This document shows positions 1 through 7,794 of a stretch of DNA of 64,000 nucleotides, piece after piece. A model generated the notes under the pieces. The model ran no database searches. It saw only the letters and a list, made by a program, of their open reading frames with translations, and was not told the DNA's origin. The position numbers and the translations under genes were made by a program. The DNA is from Oscillospiraceae bacterium (GTDB lineage: Bacteria > Bacillota > Clostridia > Oscillospirales > Ruminococcaceae), in contig JAEELE010000097.1 in the NCBI GenBank assembly GCA_016288755.1, positions 1 through 64,000 on the forward strand, written 5' to 3'. Numbering within the stretch: position 1 is the stretch's first letter; every line of letters begins with the position of its first letter.

Positions 1-606
1 AATATCCACCGCCAGCCCGAGCTGATGCTCGCTCGTGCCCGGCTCCGCCACATAGTCCTTCGCCAGCGCCGTCGCCTTCTGCTCCGAATAGCCCTGCGAC
101 CGGTAGCTGCGGATGCGCGTCTCCATGATGTCGACCTGCTGCGCATAGGTGCGGTAGCCCTCACGCACAAACGGCTTCAAGCCCTGTGCGCGCATGTCGT
201 CAAACATCTTCTGCAGTGCCGGGTACATTCTCGAATCGACCTGCACACCGTTCTTCAGCGTCGTAAGCTCCGGCGGCGCGTATTCCCCGATCGGATGCGT
301 TCTGTTCGCCAGACGCAGCATCCAGTTCTCCGTCACGGTCACTGCCGCCGTCGGCTTGGTGGTGGATCCCATTGTCGGCTGCGTTGTCGGCTGCGTTGTC
401 GATTGCGTTGTCGATTCCGTTGTCGATTGTGTTGTCGATTGTGTTGTCGATTGTGTTGTCGATTGGATCGTCGGCTGCACGGTCGGCTGTGCGGTCTGTG
501 AAGCTGTCGGCTCCGTTGTCTGCTCTGCCGTCGCGGCGATCCTTCCGGAGCCGCAGCCGGCGAGCAGAAGCATCGCGGCAAGCGGCAGCAGTCTGCGCAA
601 ATGCAT
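1..606 (-). CDS. VanY-type D-alanyl-D-alanine carboxypeptidase lipoprotein (partial, C-terminus beyond left edge)
   Basis: This gene is not in the ORF track because it runs off the window. From ATG at 606 it encodes a lipoprotein signal (MHLRRLLPL..LLLAGC, lipid-anchored Cys at residue 18), a low-complexity Thr/Ser linker of TTQS/TTQP repeats (about residues 30-65), then a peptidase M15B (VanY/DacB) domain. The last visible residues contain SEHQLGLAVDI, which matches the zinc-binding SxHxxGxAxD motif of the family. Such enzymes trim the terminal D-Ala of peptidoglycan stem peptides outside the membrane. A GGGAG ribosome binding site lies about 8 nt upstream of the ATG. The 12-bp repeats encoding the linker are imperfect tandem copies and could vary in number. 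About 200 residues are visible; the second zinc His/catalytic segment lies outside the window. Confidence 0.87.
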   Translation of the reverse strand, partial: MHLRRLLPLAAMLLLAGCGSGRIAATAEQTTEPTASQTAQPTVQPTIQSTTQSTTQSTTQSTTESTTQSTTQPTTQPTMGSTTKPTAAVTVTENWMLRLANRTHPIGEYAPPELTTLKNGVQVDSRMYPALQKMFDDMRAQGLKPFVREGYRTYAQQVDIMETRIRSYRSQGYSEQKATALAKDYVAEPGTSEHQLGLAVDI

Positions 607-776
607 GGTACGCATCTCCCTTCTGCTGTTATCATAGCACAGATTCGGCGCGGACGCAAGGGCATTTCGCATTATTTCAGCGAATCTTCAGCGATACTTC
701 ATATAATCGGATCAGCAGCGCATAAGCGATTACCCCTTCGCCTGTGCGCTGCTGACCCTTAATATAGAGGTTTGAA

Positions 777-1739
777 TTAAGCGTTCGGAACGTGCGCAAG
801 CACATAGTTGAGCAGGAGCTCGCCTGCATCCTTGTTCAGGTGGATGCCGTCCTGCTCGGCATAAGCCGGATCGAGCTTGCCGCTGCTGTTTTTCAGGGCG
901 GTGTTTGTGTCCACAAAATAGACATTCGCCTGATTGCACAGCTCCAGCAGATTGGAATTGTACAGGTCGATGTCAGAATTGAGCACCGCGCCCTTCTTGA
1001 GCTTTTCGGCGGCGGCGGTCACCGGCGGGATCGAGAGCACATAGACCTGTGCAGCCGGTGCGCCCGCCACCACGCTGTTGAGCATCTCGCTGAACTGCGC
1101 GGTCATCTGGTCGGGCTTTCTGCCGTTGACAAGGCTCTCGGTGCCGAACATCAGGTAGATCGGGCATTTTGCGCGCGCGACCGCACTGAGAATGCGGATC
1201 GTCGTGCCGTCCTGAAGCCGGATATACTCCGTGCGGTAGTTATCGAGCGTCAGCGTCTCGCTGGAATAGGAATTCTTCTTCTGCAGCAGCCCCGATTCGT
1301 AGAGGCGGTCGACCAGCATATCGCCGACGAACGCACACTTCTCCAGATAGGAGGCGGGCTGCGGCGTCTGACCGTCCGGTACGGGGTTGATTTTCGCCTC
1401 GATGACCGCCTGCGAGGATTCCTCCGCGCTGCTCTCATCGGAAGCGGTCGAATTCACGTTTTCCGCAAACGAGCTCTCCTCGGGTGCCGAGTCGACCGGC
1501 GCGACTGAATCGAGCGCGCTTGAGGTCTCGGCGACTGCTTTGGAAACGAACACATCCCGTTCGGGGTGGACGTTCCGGTGATACATATAAAGTCCGAAGC
1601 AAACGATCAGGCTTGCGAGCCAGATGAAGCACAGCATCCCGAACCGGAACCGGATCAGCGGACCGCGTCTGCGGCGCTTGCGGTGTCTGCGGGGATTCTG
1701 CTGCGATCTGCGGACTGTATTTTGCGTCCCGCTGGGCAT
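777..1739 (-). CDS. Membrane-anchored SGNH-hydrolase-like protein with altered nucleophile motif
   Basis: A 320-residue protein with a very basic N-terminus (RKRRRR), one membrane segment at about residues 33-52, an extracellular linker rich in Ser, Glu and Ala, and a C-terminal domain with the order of SGNH/GDSL blocks. Block I reads FVGDML where the family has GDS, so the nucleophilic Ser is replaced by Met. Block III reads GTESL, and block V (DGIHLN) keeps the Asp and His. The fold is therefore recognisable but esterase activity is doubtful; a binding or peptidoglycan/polysaccharide O-acetyl-related scaffold role is possible. GGAGGGAG precedes ATG 1739 and its own promoter lies at 1777-1805. 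Family assignment is by motif order only. Confidence 0.75.
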   Translation of the reverse strand: MPSGTQNTVRRSQQNPRRHRKRRRRGPLIRFRFGMLCFIWLASLIVCFGLYMYHRNVHPERDVFVSKAVAETSSALDSVAPVDSAPEESSFAENVNSTASDESSAEESSQAVIEAKINPVPDGQTPQPASYLEKCAFVGDMLVDRLYESGLLQKKNSYSSETLTLDNYRTEYIRLQDGTTIRILSAVARAKCPIYLMFGTESLVNGRKPDQMTAQFSEMLNSVVAGAPAAQVYVLSIPPVTAAAEKLKKGAVLNSDIDLYNSNLLELCNQANVYFVDTNTALKNSSGKLDPAYAEQDGIHLNKDAGELLLNYVLAHVPNA

Positions 1740-1776
1740 GGGCGTCTCCCTCCGTTTTTATCTGCAATACATCTTT

Positions 1777-1805
1777 ATTATAACGCATTTTTGCAGATTT
1801 TGCAA
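1777..1805 (-). promoter_or_regulatory. Promoter of the SGNH-like gene
   Basis: On the minus strand TTGCAA and TATAAT are separated by 17 nt, about 40-60 nt upstream of the start codon at 1739. Confidence 0.7.
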
Positions 1806-1882
1806 GCCCTTTTCGCGATTTTTTGCAGACGCGGACATTTTTCTGCATTTTCGACGGTTTGCGGCGCCGGAGCATCGGCGGG

Positions 1883-3217
1883 TTACAGCTTTCCGCCGAA
1901 GATTTCCTGCATCTGCGCCGTTTTGCCGCAGGAGAGCCGCCCCTCGGGGCATTTCCCGGTGACAAAGCAGCTCGGACCGAAGCGGTCGAAGACGCTGCCC
2001 TCTGCTAAGCGGAGCTGCCGCAGCAGGTCGACCGCGACGCCGCGGATCTCCCACTGTGCGCGGCTGCAGGTGCGCAGCTTCATGAAGTGGAGCAGCTCTC
2101 TTCCGTTCATCGCGCAGAGCACGTCGACCTGATTGCCCGCGAGCGCGAAATACTGCACGGCTGCCGCGGGGAGCCCCTCCGGGAGCATCCGGTTGAGCAC
2201 ATCTGCATTCCGCATGAAGGCAGCGGTATAGATTTCACGCGCATCTGCGTTATTTTCAATAGATTCGGGCAGCACATAATGCTGCGTCAGCACCGCCTGC
2301 GTCACCTGCGGCACGAGCACGGTCTGCATGCGGTGCCGCACCAGATGCGTGACCGCGGCGAGCGACAGATCACGCAGGGCAAACTGCGCCCAGATCATTT
2401 CGAGCTCGCGGGTGCGTTCCCCGTGCAGCACAGCGTCGGGGTCTGCGGGCTGACTGCCGCTCACGAAGTTGAAGGCGGCGCTCACAGTCAGCGCATCGGC
2501 GACCGGGCTGACATGCAGCAGCTCGGCGCGTCCCTGCGCGGCTTCCGGCTGCGGACATGCCGGAACGGCGGGCGGCGCATATCGGTCGCTCCCGGCGGGA
2601 AAGCGCTTCTCGAAGAGGTCGGGGAGCTTCGGGAAATAGGCGCGGATCTGCTCCTTGAGCGATTCACCGAGCGCCTTGAGCTCCGGGAAATAGGAGCCGC
2701 GCCCGACGCACATCACCGTGATCATGTAGAGCAGCTCGCGCGCGTTCATCGTGCAGTAGAAATTCGAGCGGAAGCAATAGGGCAGCAGATAACGCGCGTC
2801 CTCCTTCGGGATGCCGCACTCCAGCAGTGCCGCATAGTCGTCGAAGAGCGACTGCATGTGTGCTTTGTAGTCGGGCAGGAGCTGCTCCGGCAGCGGCGGG
2901 AGACAGAATCCGGCGTCCGTGAAATCGACGTATCTGCGGGATTTGACGGTATAGGAGCCGAGGCGGAACTCGATGACGAACTCCTCGGTGCAGACAGAGA
3001 CATTGTCGAAGGCGACGGTAAAGAACTGGTGCTCGAGGGTGGAGGTATGCCCGGAGGCAGCGACCTTTTCGATGAGACCGGCGTTATTTTCGCTTTCGCA
3101 GGAGCGGGCGAAGATTTCGAGTGCAGAGCCCTGCGTCGTAGAGATGCGGGCGGCGGAAGCGACGGCGGCGTCGCCGGCGGTAGAGGAGGCGATGATTTTC
3201 GCCTGAGCCTGATTCAT
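1883..3217 (-). CDS. thyX: Tandem-domain FAD-dependent thymidylate synthase (ThyX-like)
   Basis: A 444-residue protein, about twice the usual ThyX length, made of two ThyX-like halves. The N-terminal half (about 20-210) has the EHQFF substrate-site segment and a serine stretch GSYTVKSRRY (residues 88-96), but EFR replaces the RHR of the RHRxxS signature. The C-terminal half (about 265-410) has RHR (294-296) without the following serines and keeps the conserved NGRELLHFMKLRTCSRAQWEIR-type segment (371-392) that contains the dUMP-binding Arg. The signature thus appears divided between halves. The known family reaction is FAD/NADPH-dependent methylation of dUMP to dTMP using methylenetetrahydrofolate. 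A Cys-rich tail (CFVTGKCPEGRLSCGK) follows. The ORF track start (3397) is too long: AAAGGAG sits just upstream of ATG 3217 and a promoter at 3252-3280 lies inside the longer ORF. Confidence 0.82.
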   Translation of the reverse strand: MNQAQAKIIASSTAGDAAVASAARISTTQGSALEIFARSCESENNAGLIEKVAASGHTSTLEHQFFTVAFDNVSVCTEEFVIEFRLGSYTVKSRRYVDFTDAGFCLPPLPEQLLPDYKAHMQSLFDDYAALLECGIPKEDARYLLPYCFRSNFYCTMNARELLYMITVMCVGRGSYFPELKALGESLKEQIRAYFPKLPDLFEKRFPAGSDRYAPPAVPACPQPEAAQGRAELLHVSPVADALTVSAAFNFVSGSQPADPDAVLHGERTRELEMIWAQFALRDLSLAAVTHLVRHRMQTVLVPQVTQAVLTQHYVLPESIENNADAREIYTAAFMRNADVLNRMLPEGLPAAAVQYFALAGNQVDVLCAMNGRELLHFMKLRTCSRAQWEIRGVAVDLLRQLRLAEGSVFDRFGPSCFVTGKCPEGRLSCGKTAQMQEIFGGKL

Positions 3218-3251
3218 AGGAGGAGCTCCTTTCTGTTCGGAAATCAGTTTT

Positions 3252-3280
3252 ATTGTAGCATGATTCCATTTGAATGTCAA
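3252..3280 (-). promoter_or_regulatory. Promoter of thyX
   Basis: Minus-strand TTGACA, 17-nt spacer, TACAAT, giving a short leader before ATG 3217. Confidence 0.75.
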
Positions 3281-3545
3281 GCCCGGCGGGAGGAGAATGC
3301 AGAATGCGGAATGATTGCGGGGGCTTTTGTTCCCTGTTCTGAACCGTTGCTCCTGCTGTGTCTTTCGTTGGGCGCGGAGCCCCATGTTTGCAAGCAAACC
3401 GGGCGATTTGGCTCCGCGAGCCGTTTTGCATCCTCACCCAATTTGCGTGACTGCACGGCGCGAAAGCGCCTTCTGATACGTCATTACTCCCAAAAATCCT
3501 TTCAATCAGCAGATGAATTGACTCGGCGGAACCATCTCTCACTTC
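3281..3545. repeat. Intergenic repeat, inverted copy of the family also at 18.4, 31.1, 38.2 and 49.7 kb
   Basis: The gap between thyX and the metal ATPase holds no gene. It contains GGCGCGGAGCCCCATGTTTG, AAGCAAAC, GGCGCGAAAGCGCCTTCT and TTACTCCCAA segments that match, in reverse orientation, the repeat copies at about 18.58-18.71 kb and 38.23-38.36 kb. A GAATGCGGAATGATTGCGGG block, also found at about 21.07 kb, flanks it. Confidence 0.7.
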
Positions 3546-5780
3546 TCATTCTCCCGCGTCGTGGTGGTGCCCGCCGCAGCGGCAGTCGTCGTCGTCGTGG
3601 TGATGGTGTTCGTGGTCGTGATGATGATGCCCGCCGCAATGGCAGTCGTCGCCGTGTTCGTGGCCGTGGTCATGGTGATGCTCTGCCGCCGGAGCCGCTG
3701 CGGGCTGCATCGCCCTGAGTGCATTAAGCACCGCCAGAATCAGCACGCCGACATCCCCGAACATCGCCAGCCACAGGCTGATCTCTGTGAACGCCCCGAG
3801 CACCAGAATCAGCAGCTTCACCGCCAGCGCAAACACAATATTCTCCCGCACGATCCGCATCGTCTTGCGCGCCGTCGCGATCGCCGTTCCGAGCCTGAGC
3901 AGCGAATCGTCCATCAGCACGATATCCGCCGCCTCCATTGCCGCGTCACTGCCCATCGCACCCATCGCGACACCGACGTCGGCACGCATGAGCACCGGCG
4001 CGTCGTTGATGCCGTCGCCGACAAACGCGGCCTTTGCGCCCGACTGCATGATCTGCTCGACCTGCGCGACCTTGTCGGCGGGCAGCAGCTCTGCGTGCAG
4101 CTCGTCGATGCCGACCGCCTTGCCGACCGATTCCGCGACCGACTGCAGGTCGCCGGTGAGCATGACCGTCCTGCGGATGCCGAGCGTGCGGAGCTTATCG
4201 AGCGCTGCCTTCGCGCCGTGCTTGACGCGGTCGTTGATGACGATATGCCCGAGGTATTCGCCCTCGCGCGCAATATGAATGACCGTGCCGGAGAGGTGGC
4301 ACTCCCGGAAATCGGCGCCGGCCTCCTCCATCAGCTTGGCGCTGCCGATATCGTAGGCTCTGCCGTCGACGACCGCATGCAGCCCGCGCCCGGCGAGCTC
4401 GGTAACCTCGGTCAGCCGGTCAGGGTCCAGATGCCCGCTGTGTGCCCGGATGATCGACTCGCCGACCGGATGCGTCGAGCGCTGCTCTGCCGCCGCCGCG
4501 ATATCGAGCAGCTCGTCGGCGGTGCAGTCCTTCGGGTGGATCGCGTCAACGGCAAATTCGCCGTGCGTCAGCGTGCCGGTCTTGTCAAAGACGACCGTGT
4601 CGACCGCGCTGAGACGCTCCAGATCGTTCGCGCCCTTGATCAGCACGCCGTACCGCGATGCACCGCCGATTCCGCCGAAGAAGCTCAGCGGCACTGACAC
4701 GACCAGTGCGCACGGGCACGAGACCATCAGAAAGACACAGGCGCGGTGCAGCCAGCTCCCCCACGGCTGCGCAAAGCAGAGCGGCGGAATCAGCGCGAGC
4801 AGCACGGCGCAGAGCACGACCGCCGGGGTATACACCCGCGAGAAACGCGTGATGAAGCGCTCCGCCTTCGATTTTTTCTCCGCAGCCGATTCGACCAGCG
4901 TGAGAATCCGCGAGACCGTGCTCTCGGCATAGACGCTCTCAACCCGTACGGTGATCGCGCCGCTCTGGTTGACCGTGCCGCTGAGCACCTGATCGCCCTC
5001 GGATTTTGCGGAGGGCGCGCTTTCGCCGGTCAGCGCGGCGGTGTGAACGGTCGTTTTGCCGGAGACGATCACGCCGTCGAGCGGGATGCGCTCGCCCGGA
5101 CGGATGCGGATGCGCTCGCCGACCTGAACCTCCTCGGGCTTGACGGTGACCTCGTAGTCGCCGCGCACGACTGTCGCACGGTCCGGGCGGATATCCATGA
5201 GCCCCGCGATCGAGCGGCGGCTCCTGCCGACGGCGATATTCTCAAAGAGCTCGCCGACCTGAAAGAAGATCATGACAAAGGCGGCTTCGGGGTATTCCCC
5301 GATCGCGAATGCGCCGACCGTTGCGAGCGTCATGAGCAGGGCTTCGTCGAAGATCTGCCCGTGTGCGATATTGCGCACGGCATCGAGCAGGACCGGATAG
5401 CCCGCGACCAGATAGGGCACGGCGAAGGCGATCAGCTTGGCGATTCCGGTCAGCGGCAGCAGCCATGCGATCACCAGCAGCACCGACGCCGCGATAATGC
5501 GGATGAGGCTCTGCTTCTGCTCCGGTTCGAGCCCCTTTGCCGCCTCGGTCACGGCGGGCGCGTCCTCGAGAATCAGCATGTCGGGCTCCAATTCGGCTGC
5601 CTTTTTCTTTGCCGCCGCGAAGACCTCCGCAAAGCGGTCGTCGGCGGCTTCGAGCACGAGTGTTTTCTGCACGAACAGCAGCGAAACCGCATCGACGCCG
5701 TCGAGCTCCGCGATCGCGTGCTCGACCTTTGCGGCGCAGTTGGCGCAGTCGAGATTTTCGATGTGATAGCGCTTTTTCAT
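3546..5780 (-). CDS. zntA: Heavy-metal P1B-type ATPase, Zn/Cd/Pb exporter
   Basis: A 744-residue P-type ATPase. Residues 1-70 form an HMA metal-binding domain with the CxxC motif in LDCANCAAK. The membrane core carries the metal-site motif SCPCALVVS, typical of ZntA/CadA exporters, followed by the phosphorylation motif DKTGTLT, an HP pair (THPVGES) and the GDGINDAP hinge motif. The last ~45 residues are almost entirely His, Asp, Glu, Gly and Cys, an unusually large metal-binding tail. The start ATG overlaps the stop of the upstream ArsR gene (ATGA), so the two are co-translated and controlled by the operator at 6218-6255. Expected role: ATP-driven efflux of Zn2+, Cd2+ or Pb2+ across the cytoplasmic membrane. 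Zinc versus cadmium preference cannot be told from sequence alone. Confidence 0.93.
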   Translation of the reverse strand: MKKRYHIENLDCANCAAKVEHAIAELDGVDAVSLLFVQKTLVLEAADDRFAEVFAAAKKKAAELEPDMLILEDAPAVTEAAKGLEPEQKQSLIRIIAASVLLVIAWLLPLTGIAKLIAFAVPYLVAGYPVLLDAVRNIAHGQIFDEALLMTLATVGAFAIGEYPEAAFVMIFFQVGELFENIAVGRSRRSIAGLMDIRPDRATVVRGDYEVTVKPEEVQVGERIRIRPGERIPLDGVIVSGKTTVHTAALTGESAPSAKSEGDQVLSGTVNQSGAITVRVESVYAESTVSRILTLVESAAEKKSKAERFITRFSRVYTPAVVLCAVLLALIPPLCFAQPWGSWLHRACVFLMVSCPCALVVSVPLSFFGGIGGASRYGVLIKGANDLERLSAVDTVVFDKTGTLTHGEFAVDAIHPKDCTADELLDIAAAAEQRSTHPVGESIIRAHSGHLDPDRLTEVTELAGRGLHAVVDGRAYDIGSAKLMEEAGADFRECHLSGTVIHIAREGEYLGHIVINDRVKHGAKAALDKLRTLGIRRTVMLTGDLQSVAESVGKAVGIDELHAELLPADKVAQVEQIMQSGAKAAFVGDGINDAPVLMRADVGVAMGAMGSDAAMEAADIVLMDDSLLRLGTAIATARKTMRIVRENIVFALAVKLLILVLGAFTEISLWLAMFGDVGVLILAVLNALRAMQPAAAPAAEHHHDHGHEHGDDCHCGGHHHHDHEHHHHDDDDCRCGGHHHDAGE

Positions 5781-6199
5781 GTTGCATCCGGCTCCTTTCC
5801 GTCGTCAATGCGCTCGAGCAGATGCTCAAAGCCCTGCAGAATGATGCTGCGGACGTGGTCGTCCGCGAGGAAGTAATAGATCGTTTTGCCCTCGCGGCGG
5901 TTCGCGACCAGATTGGCGTCCTTGAGAATCTTGAGCTGATGCGAGATCGCGGACTGCGTCATGCCGAGCAGCTCTGCGATGGCGCAGACGCACATTTCCG
6001 ATTCAAACAGCGAAAAGAGGATCTTGACGCGCGTGGAATCGGCGAAAAGGCGGTAGAGGTCGGCGAGGTCGGAGAGGATCTCGTCGGTCGGGAGCTCCTG
6101 CCGCACGCGCCGGAGAATGGGGTCGTAGATGTCGTGCCGCATGCAGCCGCAGCCGGGCTCTCCTGCCTGTGCGGCGTATCTTTGCGAATGAGCGGTCAT
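5777..6199 (-). CDS. ArsR/SmtB-family metal-sensing repressor (CadC-like)
   Basis: A 140-residue winged-helix protein. The segment SEMCVCAIAELLGMTQSAISHQL contains the ELCVCDL-like metal site and the DNA-recognition helix of ArsR repressors, and the N-terminus has an extra GCGCMRHD Cys/His cluster as in CadC-like thiolate sensors. The family releases operator DNA when zinc, cadmium or lead binds. I chose ATG 6199 rather than 6232 because AGGAGGTG lies 7 nt upstream of it and because 6232 would fall within the operator. The gene is first in an operon with the metal ATPase (4-nt overlap), consistent with autorepression. Confidence 0.92.
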   Translation of the reverse strand: MTAHSQRYAAQAGEPGCGCMRHDIYDPILRRVRQELPTDEILSDLADLYRLFADSTRVKILFSLFESEMCVCAIAELLGMTQSAISHQLKILKDANLVANRREGKTIYYFLADDHVRSIILQGFEHLLERIDDGKEPDAT

Positions 6200-6217
6200 G
6201 CTGAACACCTCCTGAAA

Positions 6218-6255
6218 CATATGAGCGGACATTCATGTGAGCGTCCGTTCATATG
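6218..6255 (-). promoter_or_regulatory. ArsR/SmtB operator dyad
   Basis: A 38-bp imperfect inverted repeat bounded by CATATG on both sides, with half-sites TGAGcggacaTTCA and TGAGcgtccgTTCA that follow the TGAA-N6-TTCA pattern known for SmtB/CzrA/CadC operators. It overlaps the -10 element and the predicted transcription start, so bound repressor would block initiation. Confidence 0.8.
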
Positions 6256-6281
6256 ATAACACATTCATATGATTTTGTCAA
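6253..6281 (-). promoter_or_regulatory. Promoter of the arsR-zntA operon
   Basis: TTGACA (6281-6276), 17-nt spacer, TATCAT (6258-6253) on the minus strand; a third CATATGA half-site lies within the spacer. Confidence 0.8.
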
Positions 6282-6302
6282 GCCCCTTTTGGAAAAAAGT
6301 CG

Positions 6303-6358
6303 GAGGGGAAAATGAGAAGTGAGAAATGGCGAGTGAGGAGTGAGGAGTTGTTCCGGAC
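6303..6358 (+). repeat. Heptanucleotide repeat tract (AGRARTG)n ending AGGAGTTGTTCCG
   Basis: Units agaagtg, agaaatg, gcgagtg, aggagtg and aggagtt follow one another in 7-nt register and end in GTTCCGG, the same end as in other copies of this family. Confidence 0.75.
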
Positions 6359-6418
6359 AAAATGAGCAGGCAGGAGATGACGGAATTCCCCTCCGCCCCG
6401 CGCGCAGAAACGGCGCTC

Positions 6419-6446
6419 TTGCTTTTTCCGCATAATGTGGTATAAT
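6419..6446 (+). promoter_or_regulatory. Promoter of the GT2 gene
   Basis: TTGCTT, 16-nt spacer, TATAAT. The short leader that follows folds into a compound hairpin around CACCGTGTGCCG, a sequence also found in the RNase J leader. Confidence 0.65.
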
Positions 6447-6502
6447 AAGCACAGAGCCCGGGCACCGTGTGCCGGAGGGCAATCGCAAAAAGTGAGGCGC
6501 TT

Positions 6503-7525
6503 ATGGAACAGGAAAATCAAATCAGCGGCACAGAACCGCTGGTCAGCGTCATTGTGCCGGTCTGCAATGTCGCCGCGTATCTGCGCGAGGGGCTCGACAG
6601 CCTGCTCGCCCAGACCTACCGGAATCTCGAGATCATTGCGGTCGACGACGGCTCGGACGACAGCTCACCTGCGATCTGCGCGGAATATGCCCGGCGGGAC
6701 GCTCGCGTGCGGCTCATCCGGCAGGAGAACGGCGGGCTCAGTGCCGCGCGGAACACCGGTCTGGACGCGATGCACGGCGCGTATACCGCATTTCTCGACC
6801 CCGACGACGCCTTTCGCCCCGACATGATCGAAGCGCTGCTGCACGCCTTGCGCAGCAGCGGGGCGCAGATCGCCTGCTGCGATTACGATATCTGCCGCAC
6901 CGAGGGTTCACTGCCCGCGGCGAAAAAGCACAAGCCGGTGCACTGGAAGCCGGGCGTCTTTTCGTCCGCAGAGGCATTGGTGCAGCTCTTCAGCGGCGGT
7001 ATGGGGTTTTCGGTGTGGAGCAAGCTCTTTGACAGCCGGCTCTTCGCGCAGTGCCGCTTTACAGTCGGCAGAAACTACGAGGACAGCCTGATCACGCCGA
7101 TGCTCTTTGAGCGCGCAGAGAGGATCGTCTCGGTCGGCAGATCGCTGGTGCTGCACCGCAAGCGCCCGCAGAGCATCACGACGACCGCCTCGGCAAAAAA
7201 CATGCTCGACTGGTTCTATGCCAGAGAACGGACGGAGGCATTTCTCGCTGAACGCATTCCGGCGGTTTTCCCGCAGGCGCTTCTGGACCGCTACACCGAG
7301 AACGGCTTTCGCGGCATTATGAAGCAGTGCATGCGTCTGCTCCCGGAGAGCACCCCGGAAAAACTGGCGGCACGCAGGCAGCTTGAGCAGGCGCTGAAGC
7401 TGCGCAGCCGTTCGCTCAAAGATTTTGCCTTTTTCACCAGAGCCGAATATACGCTCTACCGCATCAGCCCGCATTTGTGCCGGGCGGTCCGGAGGGTCGC
7501 CGCGCGGGGGCTGCATCAGATATAA
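6503..7525 (+). CDS. Family 2 glycosyltransferase
   Basis: A 340-residue protein with an N-terminal GT-A domain: VSVIVPVCNVAAYL at the start of the fold, VDDGSDDSS for nucleotide binding, and a DPDD metal-binding motif (FLDPDDAF). This is the EpsJ/WcaA-like group that adds sugars to cell-surface polysaccharides or teichoic-type polymers from nucleotide sugars at the cytoplasmic face of the membrane. No obvious membrane segment is present; the C-terminus is basic and Arg-rich. I used ATG 6503, which has GTGAGG upstream, over the ORF-track start at 6467. It stands alone, with no polysaccharide cluster beside it, so the sugar and acceptor cannot be named. Confidence 0.88.
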   Translation: MEQENQISGTEPLVSVIVPVCNVAAYLREGLDSLLAQTYRNLEIIAVDDGSDDSSPAICAEYARRDARVRLIRQENGGLSAARNTGLDAMHGAYTAFLDPDDAFRPDMIEALLHALRSSGAQIACCDYDICRTEGSLPAAKKHKPVHWKPGVFSSAEALVQLFSGGMGFSVWSKLFDSRLFAQCRFTVGRNYEDSLITPMLFERAERIVSVGRSLVLHRKRPQSITTTASAKNMLDWFYARERTEAFLAERIPAVFPQALLDRYTENGFRGIMKQCMRLLPESTPEKLAARRQLEQALKLRSRSLKDFAFFTRAEYTLYRISPHLCRAVRRVAARGLHQI

Positions 7526-7646
7526 TGCTGTGACCGACCGTGCGAGTCGGGTGCAGACGATGACGGCTGCGGCATCTGCGGATTGCTGTGGCTTGATTGA
7601 TAACGTAAACGATGCGGGAACACATTGTGGAATCATCTGAATCAAA

Positions 7647-7684
7647 CAGAGCGAACCGGTTTACAGCAAAACCGGTTCGCTCTG
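7647..7684. terminator. Perfect 16-bp inverted repeat between converging genes
   Basis: CAGAGCGAACCGGTTT and its exact complement flank a 6-nt loop. It sits between the 3' ends of the GT2 gene and guaA. Neither side has a strong T-run (ATTCTTTG on the plus strand, TTTGATT on the minus), so a bidirectional terminator is likely but not certain. The remainder of 7526-7794 shows no gene. Confidence 0.6.
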
Positions 7685-7794
7685 ATTCTTTGTATCAATA
7701 TGATGTGTTGTGAAAGTGCTGCTTTTGGGCGCGCAGATAATTACGCAAATGCGCCGTATTATGTCAGACAGCAATGCCTGCCCGGGCTCCGGGC

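Noticed and set aside
5537-6256. Plus-strand ORF of 239 aa covering the arsR gene
   Set aside because: Shadow of arsR and the ATPase N-terminus, which have clear family motifs, promoter and operator on the other strand.
7526-7794. tRNA or other stable RNA gene in the gap after the GT2 gene
   Set aside because: The perfect inverted repeat drew attention, but no T-loop GTTCRANNC sequence with matching acceptor stem is present.
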